DNA of 64,000 bases, from the NCBI GenBank assembly GCA_937952975.1, contig CALFXX010000052.1, forward strand, positions 56,872 to 120,871, read 5' to 3'. Within the stretch, counting starts at the first letter, position 1. Every line of letters begins with the position of its first letter. Below are positions 16,750-26,500 of the stretch, one piece after another. The translations under genes were made by a program, and so were the position numbers. The notes beneath the pieces were generated by a model. It was not told the DNA's origin. It ran no database searches and saw only the letters and a list, made by a program, of their open reading frames with translations. Origin of the DNA: an uncultured Alcaligenaceae bacterium (GTDB lineage Bacteria > Pseudomonadota > Gammaproteobacteria > Burkholderiales > Burkholderiaceae_B).

Positions 16750-17265
16750 TTATTGAGATACTTTTGGTGATTGGGCTGCAGGCGCTGAGCCGGTGCCTTG
16801 CGGCGTACCTTGTTTTTCAGCGGTGGAGTATAAGAACTGGCTGATCAGGCTTTCTAGGACGATTGCGCTTTGCGTGAATTGAATCGTTGCACCTGCAACA
16901 AGGTTGGCGTCGTCGCCGCCTGCCTCAAGACCGATATATTGTTCGCCTAGCAAGCCCGAGGTCAAAATCTTGGCTGAAGAGTCTTTTGGAAAATGAAAAT
17001 TCTTTTCGATTTGAATGGTGACCACAGCTTGAAAGGTTTTTTCATCCAAAGCGATGCTGGCCACACGCCCCACTACCACGCCCGCACTTTTAACCGGTGC
17101 GCGTACTTTAAGCCCACCGATGTTGTCGAACTTTGCTGACAAGGCGTAGGTGGGGGCAAACGAGAAGCTGCTGAGGTTACCGGCACGTAAGGCCAGAAAA
17201 GACAGTGCAACGCCGCCTAAAAGGATAAAGAGCCCTACCCACCAATCTGTTTTTTCGTTCGACAT
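16750..17265 (-). CDS. mlaD: MlaD, MCE-domain subunit of the phospholipid transporter
   Basis: This 171-residue protein has one N-terminal membrane helix (WWVGLFILLGGVALSFLAL) and an MCE domain: KFDNIGGLKVRAPVKSAGVV and SSAKILTSGLLGEQYIGLE. MlaD forms the hexameric periplasmic ring of the MlaFEDB complex. The C-terminal ~25 residues are Pro/Ala/Gln-rich. It lies 11 bases after mlaE. Confidence 0.95.
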   Translation of the reverse strand: MSNEKTDWWVGLFILLGGVALSFLALRAGNLSSFSFAPTYALSAKFDNIGGLKVRAPVKSAGVVVGRVASIALDEKTFQAVVTIQIEKNFHFPKDSSAKILTSGLLGEQYIGLEAGGDDANLVAGATIQFTQSAIVLESLISQFLYSTAEKQGTPQGTGSAPAAQSPKVSQ

Positions 17266-17276
17266 TTTTTGACCCT

Positions 17277-18062
17277 TTAATTGCTGAACATCAGCGCAGT
17301 CAGTAGAAAATCAAGCCCTAAGACCGCCAAAGAACCGGTCACAACAGTGCGAGTGGTTGCGCGCGCAACGCCCTCGGGGGTTGGGCGCGCCTGCCAACCT
17401 TCGTAAAGCGCAATAAGTGTGACTGCGACCCCGAAGATAATACTTTTTATCACGCCATTTAAGACGTCTTTGTACACATCAACGCCGTTTTGCATTTGTG
17501 ACCAAAATGCACCGGTATCGATGCCAATTAGTAGCACGCCGACCACCCAGCCGCCGATGATCCCGACCATTGAGAAAACAGCTGCTAAAACAGGCATTGC
17601 AATGATGCCCCCCCAAAAACGAGGCACAAAGACTCGTCGGATGGGGTCGACCGCCATGACTTCCATGGCGGCCAATTGTTCGCCGGCCTTCATCAGCCCA
17701 ATCTCAGCAGTCAGCGAAGTGCCAGCTCGACCGGCAAACAGCAGGGCTGTAATGACTGGACCAAGCTCACGCGTCAGTGAGAGCGCGACGAGCAAGCCAA
17801 GTGCTTCTTCAGAGCCGTAGCGGTTCAGGGTGTAATACCCTTGCAGTCCTAAAACAAAGCCTACAAATAAGCCCGAAACAATAATGATCAGTAAGGAAAA
17901 ATTACCGATAAAGTGCACTTGCTGAGACACCAGGCGAGGTCGTTGCAAGACGATCCCGCTGCGTTGTAGAAGCATGGCAAAGAAACGCGTAAACAGCCCA
18001 AGCCCGGTGAGGCGTAAGCGCGCACTTTTTCCAAGCCTCGCTAAAAATTTAGGTTGATTCAT
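17277..18062 (-). CDS. mlaE: MlaE, permease subunit of the phospholipid transporter
   Basis: This permease of about 261 residues has the MlaE signature ALLFAGRAGTSLTAEIGLMK followed by GEQLAAMEVMAVDP and about five membrane helices. I chose the ATG at 18062 because it overlaps the mlaF stop in an ATGA junction. A longer reading from 18089 would sit inside mlaF. It forms the membrane core between MlaF and MlaD. Confidence 0.95.
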   Translation of the reverse strand: MNQPKFLARLGKSARLRLTGLGLFTRFFAMLLQRSGIVLQRPRLVSQQVHFIGNFSLLIIIVSGLFVGFVLGLQGYYTLNRYGSEEALGLLVALSLTRELGPVITALLFAGRAGTSLTAEIGLMKAGEQLAAMEVMAVDPIRRVFVPRFWGGIIAMPVLAAVFSMVGIIGGWVVGVLLIGIDTGAFWSQMQNGVDVYKDVLNGVIKSIIFGVAVTLIALYEGWQARPTPEGVARATTRTVVTGSLAVLGLDFLLTALMFSN

Positions 18063-18892
18063 GCCTGTGCGCCTGTGCGAGCAAGCCAAGCCTCAAAGGC
18101 TGGGGTGACAGGGTAGTCAAAAGCGACTGGGCCGTCGGCATGTCCGTGTAAAAATTGTTGTACATACGGGTCAGGCGACGCGCTGAGCGTAGCGGGTGTG
18201 CCATGCGCTTTAAGTTCGCCCTGACCAACCAGGTATACGTGATCAGCAATGGCAAAGGACTCGGCGATGTCGTGGGTGATCACCACCGAGGCGCAGCCTA
18301 GGCGGTCGGACAGGCTGCGAATGAGACGTGCTGTGATGCCAAGCGAGATCGGGTCAAGACCGGCAAAGGGTTCGTCATATAAAACGAGTTCGGGTTCTAG
18401 TACGACTGCGCGTGCAAGTGCTACGCGGCGTGCCATGCCGCCAGAAATCTCAGATACTTTTAAATGTGCAGCCGCACGCAAACCTACCGCGCCCAGTTTT
18501 TCGAGTACGCGCTCGGTGAGTTTCGCGGTTGACAGACTGAGATGTTCGCGCAGCGGAAATGCGACGTTTTCGAAGACATTTAAATCAGTAAATAAAGCAC
18601 CCTGTTGAAACAAGACGCCCATACGCTGGCGTAGCGACTGCAGTAACGGGCGATCAGCTTGAGCCAGATTTTGCCCGAACAGGGTAATGGTGCCACGCTG
18701 CGCGACGAGTTGGCCCGTGGCCGCACGTAGTAAGGTTGTTTTGCCTGAGCCTGAGCCGCCCATCATGGCAACAACCTGACCAGGCAAGACCTCAAGTGAG
18801 ATCTCACGTAAGACGGTGAAGTCGCCATACCCAAGCGAGACACCTTCAAGGCGCAGCACGGGTTGGTTAGAGTTCTGAGGGGGCGTAAGCAT
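18059..18892 (-). CDS. mlaF: MlaF, ATPase subunit of the phospholipid transporter
   Basis: This 277-residue ABC ATPase has Walker A MMGGSGSGKTTLLRAATG, the MlaF-like signature ISGGMARRVALARAVVLEP and Walker B LVLYDEPFAGLDPIS. The C-terminal extension (about residues 240-277) is where MlaF-type ATPases contact MlaB or the neighbouring subunit. It is first in the mla block and probably starts the long leftward transcription unit. No strong promoter stands out in the 140 bases upstream. Confidence 0.95.
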   Translation of the reverse strand: MLTPPQNSNQPVLRLEGVSLGYGDFTVLREISLEVLPGQVVAMMGGSGSGKTTLLRAATGQLVAQRGTITLFGQNLAQADRPLLQSLRQRMGVLFQQGALFTDLNVFENVAFPLREHLSLSTAKLTERVLEKLGAVGLRAAAHLKVSEISGGMARRVALARAVVLEPELVLYDEPFAGLDPISLGITARLIRSLSDRLGCASVVITHDIAESFAIADHVYLVGQGELKAHGTPATLSASPDPYVQQFLHGHADGPVAFDYPVTPAFEAWLARTGAQA

Positions 18893-19032
18893 GTCGAACC
18901 AAAAGGATCAGAGCAAAACGCAGCGGCTGTCATCGCACAGCACCGCCAGGTCGTCAGGCTCAGGCTCTCAATTGTAACGCCCACGCTGAAGTTGTAACAT
19001 CCCCCGATACAGGGGGACGACTCGCAAAGTAC

Positions 19033-20040
19033 TTACTGCGGCTGAATATGTGCCGACTTGATGACTTTGGCCCATTTCGCGGTCTCTGAGGCAATAAAGC
19101 GGGCAAAGTCTTCAGGTGTGCCGCCGCCTGCCTGGCTCGCGGTATCCGCGATTTGTTTGATCACCTCAGGATCGCGCAATATTTCGTTCAAGGCGGTGTT
19201 AAGCCTAGTGATGATGGTCGCAGGCGTACCGGCTGGGACGATGATGCCTTGCCAGTTGTAGGACTCGAAGTCAGCAACGCCGAGTTCAGCCATTGTGGGG
19301 ACTTCGGGAAGCAGTGCGAGTCGCTTGGTTGAGGTCACGGCGAGGGGGTGTATTTTTTTGCCTTCGATCGCAGGAAGGGCGGCATAGCCCATTTCAAACA
19401 TCATGCTGATGTGCCCAGCCATCAGGTCGGTTGAGGCGGGTGCGCCGCCTTTGTAGGGCACGTGCACAATGTCAATGTTGGCCAGGTCGCGAAACATTTC
19501 GCCCGACAGGTGGTGGGCACCGCCGATACCAGATGAGCCAAAGGTCAGTTTACCGGGCTCTTTTTTGGCTAACGCAATCAGATCGGCCAGGTTTTTAACC
19601 GGTAGGCTGTTGGATACGCTTAATACAAGCGGGCTGTTTTCAATCAAAATGACCGGTATGAGGTCTTTTTGAGGGTGATAGGGCAACATCGTCATTAGGG
19701 TTGGGTTCACCGCTAACGGGGCCAGATTGCCTGAGCCAATCGTGTACCCATCCGGGGCCGCCTTGGCGATTGCAGCAGTACCAACGACGCCGCCGGCACC
19801 CACTTTGTTTTCGACGACAAAGGGTTGCCCAAACTTATCAGCCAGTTTGCGCGCAAGGAGTCGCATGCGTGTGTCGACAAAACCGCCGGCAGCATAGGTG
19901 GCAATCAACGTGACGCTTTTGGTGGGCCAAGGCTTTGTTTCGGCCGAAGCTGACGGTGCTTGAGCCCAAGCACCCGTCACAGCAGAGATCGCCAACAGGC
20001 TCACCGCAATTGAACATAGGCGTTTAACAGGGTGAGTCAT
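19033..20040 (-). CDS. Tripartite tricarboxylate transporter (Bug-family) substrate-binding protein
   Basis: This 335-residue periplasmic protein has a signal peptide ending near VTGAWAQAP. The Bug fold shows in WPTKSVTLIATYAAGGFVD, FVVENKVGAGGVVGT and AAPDGYTIGSGN. Bug proteins are greatly expanded in Bordetella and relatives and bind small carboxylates and similar ligands. No TctA/TctB membrane genes lie nearby, so it is an orphan. Its ligand cannot be read from sequence. It is 23 bases after gltD but is more likely an independent insertion than part of glutamate synthase. Confidence 0.93.
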   Translation of the reverse strand: MTHPVKRLCSIAVSLLAISAVTGAWAQAPSASAETKPWPTKSVTLIATYAAGGFVDTRMRLLARKLADKFGQPFVVENKVGAGGVVGTAAIAKAAPDGYTIGSGNLAPLAVNPTLMTMLPYHPQKDLIPVILIENSPLVLSVSNSLPVKNLADLIALAKKEPGKLTFGSSGIGGAHHLSGEMFRDLANIDIVHVPYKGGAPASTDLMAGHISMMFEMGYAALPAIEGKKIHPLAVTSTKRLALLPEVPTMAELGVADFESYNWQGIIVPAGTPATIITRLNTALNEILRDPEVIKQIADTASQAGGGTPEDFARFIASETAKWAKVIKSAHIQPQ

Positions 20041-20063
20041 TGAACATCTCCGGCTGGTTTGGC

Positions 20064-21530
20064 TTAGCGTGGTAGTTCGCTTGAACCCATTAAAAACTCA
20101 TCGACTGAGCGGGCGCATTGACGACCTTCTCGAATTGCCCACACCACCAGCGATTGACCGCGTCGCATATCACCAGCGGCAAAGACTTTTGCCAGGTTCG
20201 TGCGATAGTCGTCGGTGTTGGCACGCACGTTACCGCGCGCGTCTTGATCGACCCCAAAGGCTGTTAAGACTGAATTCACGGGGGCAACAAAACCCATGGC
20301 CAGTAAAACAAGATCAGCCTGGATATCAAATTCAGAGCCCTTGACCTCTTGCATCTTCATTTGCCCAGAGGTCTCATCCTTCACCCACTCGACGCGTGCG
20401 GCAACAAGCTTCTCGACCTTACCGCCCTTGCCCGCTAAAGACTTGCTGGTAATGGCCCAGTCGCGCTCAGCACCTTCTTCGTGCGATGACGAGGTACGCA
20501 ATTTTGCCGGCCAGTACGGCCAAGTCATTGCTTTATTTTCGCTTTCGGGTGGGCGAGGCATTAACTCAATTTGTGTGACGGATTTCGCGCCGTGACGATT
20601 GCTGGTGCCCACACAATCAGAGCCCGTATCGCCACCACCAATGACGACAACATGTTTGTCTTTTGCCAGTACTTGCGAGCTAAGTTTGTCGCCTGCAACG
20701 ACCTTGTTTTGTGGGCGTAAGAAATCCATGGCGTACATCACGCCTTCAAGATCACGACCAGCAATCGGCAAATCGCGCGGAGTTTCACAGCCACCCGACA
20801 AGACCACTGCGTCAAATTCTTTTTGTAAAGCTTCGGGCGTTTTTACGGTGAGCTCTTTACTGGGTGCTTGTGCAGCCTCGCCAATGTAATGCGAAGTTTT
20901 AAACGTCACGCCTTCGGCTTGCATCTGGTTGATGCGTTGATCAATCAGGGTTTTTTCAAGTTTGAAATCGGGGATGCCATAGCGTAGTAAGCCACCGATG
21001 CGATCGTTCTTTTCAAACACGGTCACGGCATGACCTGCGCGCGCCAATTGCTGCGCACACGCTAAGCCGGCTGGACCCGAACCAATCACTGCAACGGTTT
21101 TGCCGGTTTTTTGAGCGGGCGGCTGAGGTACAACCCAACCTTCGGCCCAGCCCTTGTCAATAATGGCGTGCTCGATCGACTTGATGCCGACGGCATCGTC
21201 ATTGATGTTGAGCGTGCAAGCGGCTTCACAAGGCGCTGGGCAAATACGCCCCGTAAACTCTGGGAAATTATTTGTCGAGTGCAGCACATCTAGCGCACCG
21301 CGCCAGTTTTGGCGATACACCAAGTCATTCCAGTCGGGGATGATGTTGTTGACAGGGCAGCCGTTATTACAAAACGGGATGCCGCAATCCATACATCGTG
21401 CCGCTTGTTTGCCGGCTTGTTCATCGGACAAGTGAAGGACGAACTCACGCCAGTGTTTCAAGCGGCTTGCAGGTTCCTCAGAAGCCTCTTGCAAACGATC
21501 AAGCTCTAAAAAGCCAGTGATTTTTCCCAT
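20064..21530 (-). CDS. gltD: Glutamate synthase small subunit
   Basis: This 488-residue FAD/NADPH-binding subunit supplies electrons to GltB. N-terminal Fe-S Cys motifs are CMDCGIPFCNNGCP and CPAPCEAACTL. The FAD-binding motif is GSGPAGLACAQQLARAG and the NAD(P)-binding motif is VVIGGGDTGSDCVG. The C-terminal FAD-contact region is AAGDMRRGQSLVVWAI. It follows gltB after 9 bases, forming the gltBD operon for ammonia assimilation. Confidence 0.97.
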   Translation of the reverse strand: MGKITGFLELDRLQEASEEPASRLKHWREFVLHLSDEQAGKQAARCMDCGIPFCNNGCPVNNIIPDWNDLVYRQNWRGALDVLHSTNNFPEFTGRICPAPCEAACTLNINDDAVGIKSIEHAIIDKGWAEGWVVPQPPAQKTGKTVAVIGSGPAGLACAQQLARAGHAVTVFEKNDRIGGLLRYGIPDFKLEKTLIDQRINQMQAEGVTFKTSHYIGEAAQAPSKELTVKTPEALQKEFDAVVLSGGCETPRDLPIAGRDLEGVMYAMDFLRPQNKVVAGDKLSSQVLAKDKHVVVIGGGDTGSDCVGTSNRHGAKSVTQIELMPRPPESENKAMTWPYWPAKLRTSSSHEEGAERDWAITSKSLAGKGGKVEKLVAARVEWVKDETSGQMKMQEVKGSEFDIQADLVLLAMGFVAPVNSVLTAFGVDQDARGNVRANTDDYRTNLAKVFAAGDMRRGQSLVVWAIREGRQCARSVDEFLMGSSELPR

Positions 21531-21539
21531 GATGATTCC

Positions 21540-24500
21540 TTAAGCAGCTTTGGGTTGTGGATTGGCAGCGCGCCACATCTCGCCGAGCGCGCGTTTGTAA
21601 TCCACAGGCATGATTTTGATGAATTTACCGCGAGCGCTTTCCCAGTGACTGACTAAATCACGCGCGCCAAAACTACCGGTGTAACGGAAATGGTTTTCAA
21701 CTAACCGCTTGAGGATCGCTTCGTCAGTTTCGCGCACACCGCCACGACCCAAGCTGTGCCAGATGTCAATACCTTGGGCCTTTTCTTGTTCAGCAGAGGA
21801 GAGAACAGGCTCGATCGCGACCATACTTAGATTGCAACGTTCAGCGAAGGTACGCTCAGGATCCCAGACATACGCCACACCGCCTGACATGCCGGCGGCG
21901 AAGTTGCGCCCGGTTGCACCGAGAACAACGACCGTGCCACCCGTCATGTATTCGCAGCCGTGGTCACCAGTGCCTTCAACCACTGCCGCCGCGCCCGAGT
22001 TACGCACCGCAAAGCGTTCGCCAGCAACACCATTGAAATAGGCTTCACCCCCGGTGGCACCATACAGTACTGTGTTACCAACAATAATGTGATCGGTCCC
22101 TAGCCCACGAAAATCGTTAGGCGAGCGCACGATGATTCGGCCACCAGACAAACCTTTACCGACATAGTCGTTGCCTTCGCCCACCAAATCTAGCGTGATG
22201 CCCCGAGCTAAAAAGGCGCCAAAGCTTTGACCGGCCGTGCCGTTGCATTGAATGTGGATGGTGTCATCGGGCAAGCCTTCATCGCCATAACGTGTGGCGA
22301 TTCGACCCGAGAGCATTGCGCCAATCGTGCGGTTACGGTTGCGCACCGGTACGATAAATGACACTTTTTCGCCACGTTCGATAGCGGGTTTGCTGCGTTC
22401 GATCAGCTCGTGATCTAGTGCCGACTCAAGACCATGGTCTTGAGTTTCGAGTTGACGACGTGGGCTGTCATTGGCGGGTTGATAAAACACACGACCGAAA
22501 TCCAGGCCGTGCGCTTTCCAGTGCTCGATGCCTGAGCGGGTATCGAGCAAATCGACACGGCCAACCATTTCGTCGAACGTGCGGATACCAAGTTGCGCCA
22601 TGATTTCACGCACTTCTTCAGCGACAAAGAAGAAGTAATTCACTACGTTTTCTGGCTTGCCTTGAAACTTTTGACGCAAGACAGGGTCTTGAGTCGCCAC
22701 GCCAACGGGGCAGGTGTTCAGATGGCATTTGCGCATCATGATGCAACCTTCAACGACCAGCGGAGCTGTGGCAAAACCAAACTCGTCAGCACCCAACAAG
22801 GCGCCAATCGCAACGTCGCGACCGGTCTTCATTTGACCGTCGGCTTGCACTCGAATACGGCTGCGCAGTTTGTTGAGCATCAGCGTTTGTTGTGTTTCGG
22901 CCAGGCCAAGCTCCCAGGGGGTGCCAGCATGCTTGATCGATGAAACCGGAGACGCACCTGTGCCGCCATCGTGACCAGAGATGGTGACGTGATCAGCTTT
23001 GGCTTTGGCCACACCTGCGGCAACCGTACCCACACCGACTTCAGACACGAGCTTGACCGAAATCGAGGCCCGCGCATTGACGTTTTTAAGGTCGTGAATC
23101 AGCTGCGCTAAGTCTTCGATCGAGTAAATGTCGTGATGCGGAGGTGGTGAAATCAAGCCCACGCCGGGTACCGAGCAACGCAGCTTAGCGATGTATTCGG
23201 AGACTTTGTGGCCAGGCAATTGACCGCCTTCGCCTGGCTTGGCACCTTGTGCCATTTTGATCTGGATTTGATCTGCACTTGAGAGGTATTCGGCACTGAC
23301 GCCAAAACGCCCTGAGGCAACCTGTTTGATCTTAGAGCGCATGGAGTCGCCGGCCTGCAGTGGCACGTCAGCGGCAATGCGATCAGCGCCAAGCTCAGAG
23401 GCGAGGGTTGCACCGGCGAGGATGCCGCTCTTGCCAGTACGCAATTCGTTGCGATAGCGCAGTTCGTCTTCGCCGCCTTCACCGGTGTTTGACTTACCGC
23501 CAATCCGGTTCATGGCGACTGCGAGCACCGAATGCGCTTCGGTTGAAATCGAGCCCAGTGACATTGCACCCGTTGCGAATCGTTTGACGATTTCTTTGGC
23601 GGATTCAACTTCGTCGATGGCAATCGCGCGTGCTGGATCAACTTTAAACTCAAAGAGGCCACGCAACGTCATGTGGCGCTTGCTTTGATCGTTGATCAGT
23701 TGGGCGTATTCTTTGTAAGTGCGGTAGTTATTGGCGCGCGTGGCATGCTGCAACTTTGCAATTGAATCGGGCGTCCACATGTGGTCTTCGCCGCGCACGC
23801 GGTAGGCGTATTCGCCCCCGGCATCCAGAGCGTTTGCGAGCACTGGGTCGTTGCCAAAAGCTGCGCGATGGGTGCGTAAGGCTTCTTCGGCAACTTCAAA
23901 AATGCCGATGCCTTCGATCGTGCTGGCCGTGCCCGAGAAGTATTTGTTGACCAACGCTGAGCGTAAGCCAACGGCTTCAAAAATTTGCGCGCCGCAGTAA
24001 GACATGTAGGTCGAGATGCCCATTTTGGACATGACTTTGTTCAAGCCTTTGCCGATTGCTTTGACGTAGTTTTTTTCTGCCTTGTCTGGGGTTGCAGACA
24101 TTTGTTTCAAGCTTTCGAGTGCCAGGAAAGGATGAATCGCCTCGGCCCCGTAACCGCCTAGCAACGCAAAATGATGAACCTCGCGTGCCGAGCCGGTTTC
24201 AACCACTAAGCCCGTGTTGGTGCGAAGCCCCTCGCGAATCAAATGTTGGTGAATGGCAGAGGTGGCCAGCAACGCAGGGATAGCAACACGCTCGTGATCG
24301 ACGCCGCGGTCGGTCAAAATCAGGACAGTAAAGCCGGTGTTTACGGCGTCAACGGCTCGGGCGCACAGTGCTGCCAAGCGCGCTTCGATACCCTGAGCGC
24401 CCCAAGCTGCGGGGTACGTGATATCTAGTTCAAAACTGCGAAATTTGTTGCCCGTGACTTCAGCGATGGAACGTAACTGCGCCATTTCTGCGACGTCTAG

Positions 24501-26276
24501 AACGGGCTGAGTGACCTCAAGGCGCAGCGGTGGATTTACGTTATTGATGTCAAGCAGATTAGGCTTGGGCCCAATAAACGACACCAGCGACATCACCATT
24601 TGTTCGCGGATCGGATCGATCGGCGGATTGGTCACTTGGGCAAACAATTGGCGAAAGTAATTATAAAAAGGCTTTGCGCGGCTCGACAAAATCGCCAGCG
24701 GCGCGTCGTTACCCATTGAGCCAATAGATTCTTCACCTGTGTCAGCCATGACCTCAAGAATGAATTTGTAATCCTCTTGGGTCCAACCGAAGGCTTGCTG
24801 ACGATCTAGTAAGGTCTCGTTCGGGTTAGAGAGTGCTGCGTGTTTGGGCGCAGGCAAAGATTCAAGCTTGACGCGCAGGCGATCGATCCATTGCCGGTAT
24901 GGGCGCGAATTTGCGAGCTGGGATTTGATTTCAGCATCATCGATGATACGACCCTGTTCAAGGTCGATCAAAAACATTTTTCCGGGCTGCAGGCGCCATT
25001 TTTTGACGATGCGATTTTCGGGGATGGGGAGCGTGCCGGCCTCAGAGGCCATGATCACCATATCGTCGTCTGTGATCAGGTAACGGGCAGGGCGCAAACC
25101 GTTGCGATCGAGTGTTGCACCGACCTGACGTCCATCGGTAAAAGCGACGGCGGCGGGGCCATCCCAAGGCTCCATCATTGCGGCGTGATACTCATAAAAC
25201 GCACGACGACTTGCGTCCATGTGGGTGTGTTGCTCCCAGGCTTCTGGGATCATCATCATCATGGCGTGGGCAAGCGAGTAGCCTGACATCACCAGCAATT
25301 CAAGGCAGTTGTCGAAGGTTGCCGTGTCGGATTGTCCTTCGTAAACAATCGGATACAGCTTTTGCAGATCTTCACCGAGCACGGCGGACTGCATCATGCC
25401 TTCGCGCGCGCGCAACCAGTTGAAGTTGCCTTTGACCGTATTGATCTCGCCGTTATGCGCAATCATCCGGTAGGGGTGTGCAAGCGGCCAGGCGGGGAAT
25501 GTGTTGGTAGAAAAACGTTGATGCACCAGCGCAACGGCAGAAACGGTTAAAGGGTCGGCGAGGTCGCGGTAGTAACGGCCCACTTGGTCAGCGAGTAGCA
25601 AGCCTTTGTATACGATTGTGCGCACGGACGCGGATGGCACAAAATACTCTTGACCATGAACCAAACCCATTGCTTGAATGGCGTGGCTCGCAGTTTTACG
25701 GATGACATATAGTTTGCGCTCGAGTGCGTCGGGCACCATCACATCGGCGCCACGGCCAATAAAGAGCTGGCGGATCACAGGCTCGCAATCACGTACCGTT
25801 GGCGACATTGGCATATCGGCATCAACCGGTACATCGCGCCAGCCCAACACAACTTGTTGTTCAGCACGCACCGCGCGCTCGAGCTCTTGCTCACAGGCTA
25901 ACCGCGAGGCGATTTCTTTTGGTAAAAAAACCATTGCCACGCCGTATTCGCCTGGGGCGGGCAGCACCACGCCTTGGCGGGCGAGTTCTTGGCGAAAGAA
26001 GGCATCAGGGATCTGAATCAAGATGCCTGCGCCATCGCCCATGAGCTTATCGGCACCTACGGCGCCACGGTGGTCAAGGTTTTCAAGGATTTTTAGGCCT
26101 TGTTGGACGATTGAGTGGCTTTTGAGCCCCTTAATGTGCGCGACAAAGCCAACACCGCATGCGTCGTGTTCTTGGGTGGGCGAGTAAAGACCCTGGGCTT
26201 GAGGCAAGCCACCTTTGGTTGTTGGCGCAGCCTGTTTAGCGGCTGTCGGTTGAAAACTTAAGGGAAACGTTTGCAT
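21540..26276 (-). CDS. gltB: Glutamate synthase large subunit
   Basis: This protein of about 1,578 residues makes two glutamates from glutamine and 2-oxoglutarate. I chose the ATG at 26276 because AGGAG lies 7 bases before it. A 39-residue propeptide then precedes the nucleophile Cys40 in HDACGVGF, exposed after cleavage. It contains the N-terminal glutaminase, a central domain, the FMN-binding synthase domain (SISVKLVSEVGVGTVAAGVA and HDGGTGASP), the 3Fe-4S Cys motif CHLNTCPVGVA and the C-terminal beta-helix (GGTVVVLGATGRNFAAGMSG). An upstream in-frame extension to 26351 has no ribosome-binding site. Confidence 0.97.
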   Translation of the reverse strand: MQTFPLSFQPTAAKQAAPTTKGGLPQAQGLYSPTQEHDACGVGFVAHIKGLKSHSIVQQGLKILENLDHRGAVGADKLMGDGAGILIQIPDAFFRQELARQGVVLPAPGEYGVAMVFLPKEIASRLACEQELERAVRAEQQVVLGWRDVPVDADMPMSPTVRDCEPVIRQLFIGRGADVMVPDALERKLYVIRKTASHAIQAMGLVHGQEYFVPSASVRTIVYKGLLLADQVGRYYRDLADPLTVSAVALVHQRFSTNTFPAWPLAHPYRMIAHNGEINTVKGNFNWLRAREGMMQSAVLGEDLQKLYPIVYEGQSDTATFDNCLELLVMSGYSLAHAMMMMIPEAWEQHTHMDASRRAFYEYHAAMMEPWDGPAAVAFTDGRQVGATLDRNGLRPARYLITDDDMVIMASEAGTLPIPENRIVKKWRLQPGKMFLIDLEQGRIIDDAEIKSQLANSRPYRQWIDRLRVKLESLPAPKHAALSNPNETLLDRQQAFGWTQEDYKFILEVMADTGEESIGSMGNDAPLAILSSRAKPFYNYFRQLFAQVTNPPIDPIREQMVMSLVSFIGPKPNLLDINNVNPPLRLEVTQPVLDVAEMAQLRSIAEVTGNKFRSFELDITYPAAWGAQGIEARLAALCARAVDAVNTGFTVLILTDRGVDHERVAIPALLATSAIHQHLIREGLRTNTGLVVETGSAREVHHFALLGGYGAEAIHPFLALESLKQMSATPDKAEKNYVKAIGKGLNKVMSKMGISTYMSYCGAQIFEAVGLRSALVNKYFSGTASTIEGIGIFEVAEEALRTHRAAFGNDPVLANALDAGGEYAYRVRGEDHMWTPDSIAKLQHATRANNYRTYKEYAQLINDQSKRHMTLRGLFEFKVDPARAIAIDEVESAKEIVKRFATGAMSLGSISTEAHSVLAVAMNRIGGKSNTGEGGEDELRYRNELRTGKSGILAGATLASELGADRIAADVPLQAGDSMRSKIKQVASGRFGVSAEYLSSADQIQIKMAQGAKPGEGGQLPGHKVSEYIAKLRCSVPGVGLISPPPHHDIYSIEDLAQLIHDLKNVNARASISVKLVSEVGVGTVAAGVAKAKADHVTISGHDGGTGASPVSSIKHAGTPWELGLAETQQTLMLNKLRSRIRVQADGQMKTGRDVAIGALLGADEFGFATAPLVVEGCIMMRKCHLNTCPVGVATQDPVLRQKFQGKPENVVNYFFFVAEEVREIMAQLGIRTFDEMVGRVDLLDTRSGIEHWKAHGLDFGRVFYQPANDSPRRQLETQDHGLESALDHELIERSKPAIERGEKVSFIVPVRNRNRTIGAMLSGRIATRYGDEGLPDDTIHIQCNGTAGQSFGAFLARGITLDLVGEGNDYVGKGLSGGRIIVRSPNDFRGLGTDHIIVGNTVLYGATGGEAYFNGVAGERFAVRNSGAAAVVEGTGDHGCEYMTGGTVVVLGATGRNFAAGMSGGVAYVWDPERTFAERCNLSMVAIEPVLSSAEQEKAQGIDIWHSLGRGGVRETDEAILKRLVENHFRYTGSFGARDLVSHWESARGKFIKIMPVDYKRALGEMWRAANPQPKAA

Positions 26277-26365
26277 AAGGTGCTCCTGAGCCACTACAGG
26301 CATGTTGCAGTGCGAGGACGAGACAATACGCCTGAAAATACGGCACTGCAAGAGGATTTAATTGG

Positions 26366-26423
26366 GGTGCGTCCCTAAATAATAATGGATATCAACAAAT
26401 TCAATATTAATTAGGGACGCACC
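26366..26423. repeat. 58-base imperfect palindrome with perfect 13-base ends
   Basis: GGTGCGTCCCTAA at 26366-26378 is repeated in inverse at 26411-26423. Beyond the ends the arms still pair: 23 of the first 27 positions match, with mismatches at arm positions 14, 20, 23 and 26. The ends are GC-rich and the centre is AT-rich. It lies between the gltB start and the 3' end of a Y1-transposase relative, so it could be a REP-like or mobile-element remnant or a structured leader. No second copy is in the window. Confidence 0.85.
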
Positions 26424-26500
26424 AGGAATAATATGGGGGTAAATTCGTCTCTGCTGGGCGGATTAAGGCGTTCGCTTTACTGGCTTGACAGGGCTCGCAT

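Noticed and set aside
19000..19017. TCCCCC-GATACA-GGGGGA hairpin after the Bug-family gene
   Set aside because: A six-base stem is present, but no T-run follows on the transcribed minus strand, so I do not call it an intrinsic terminator.
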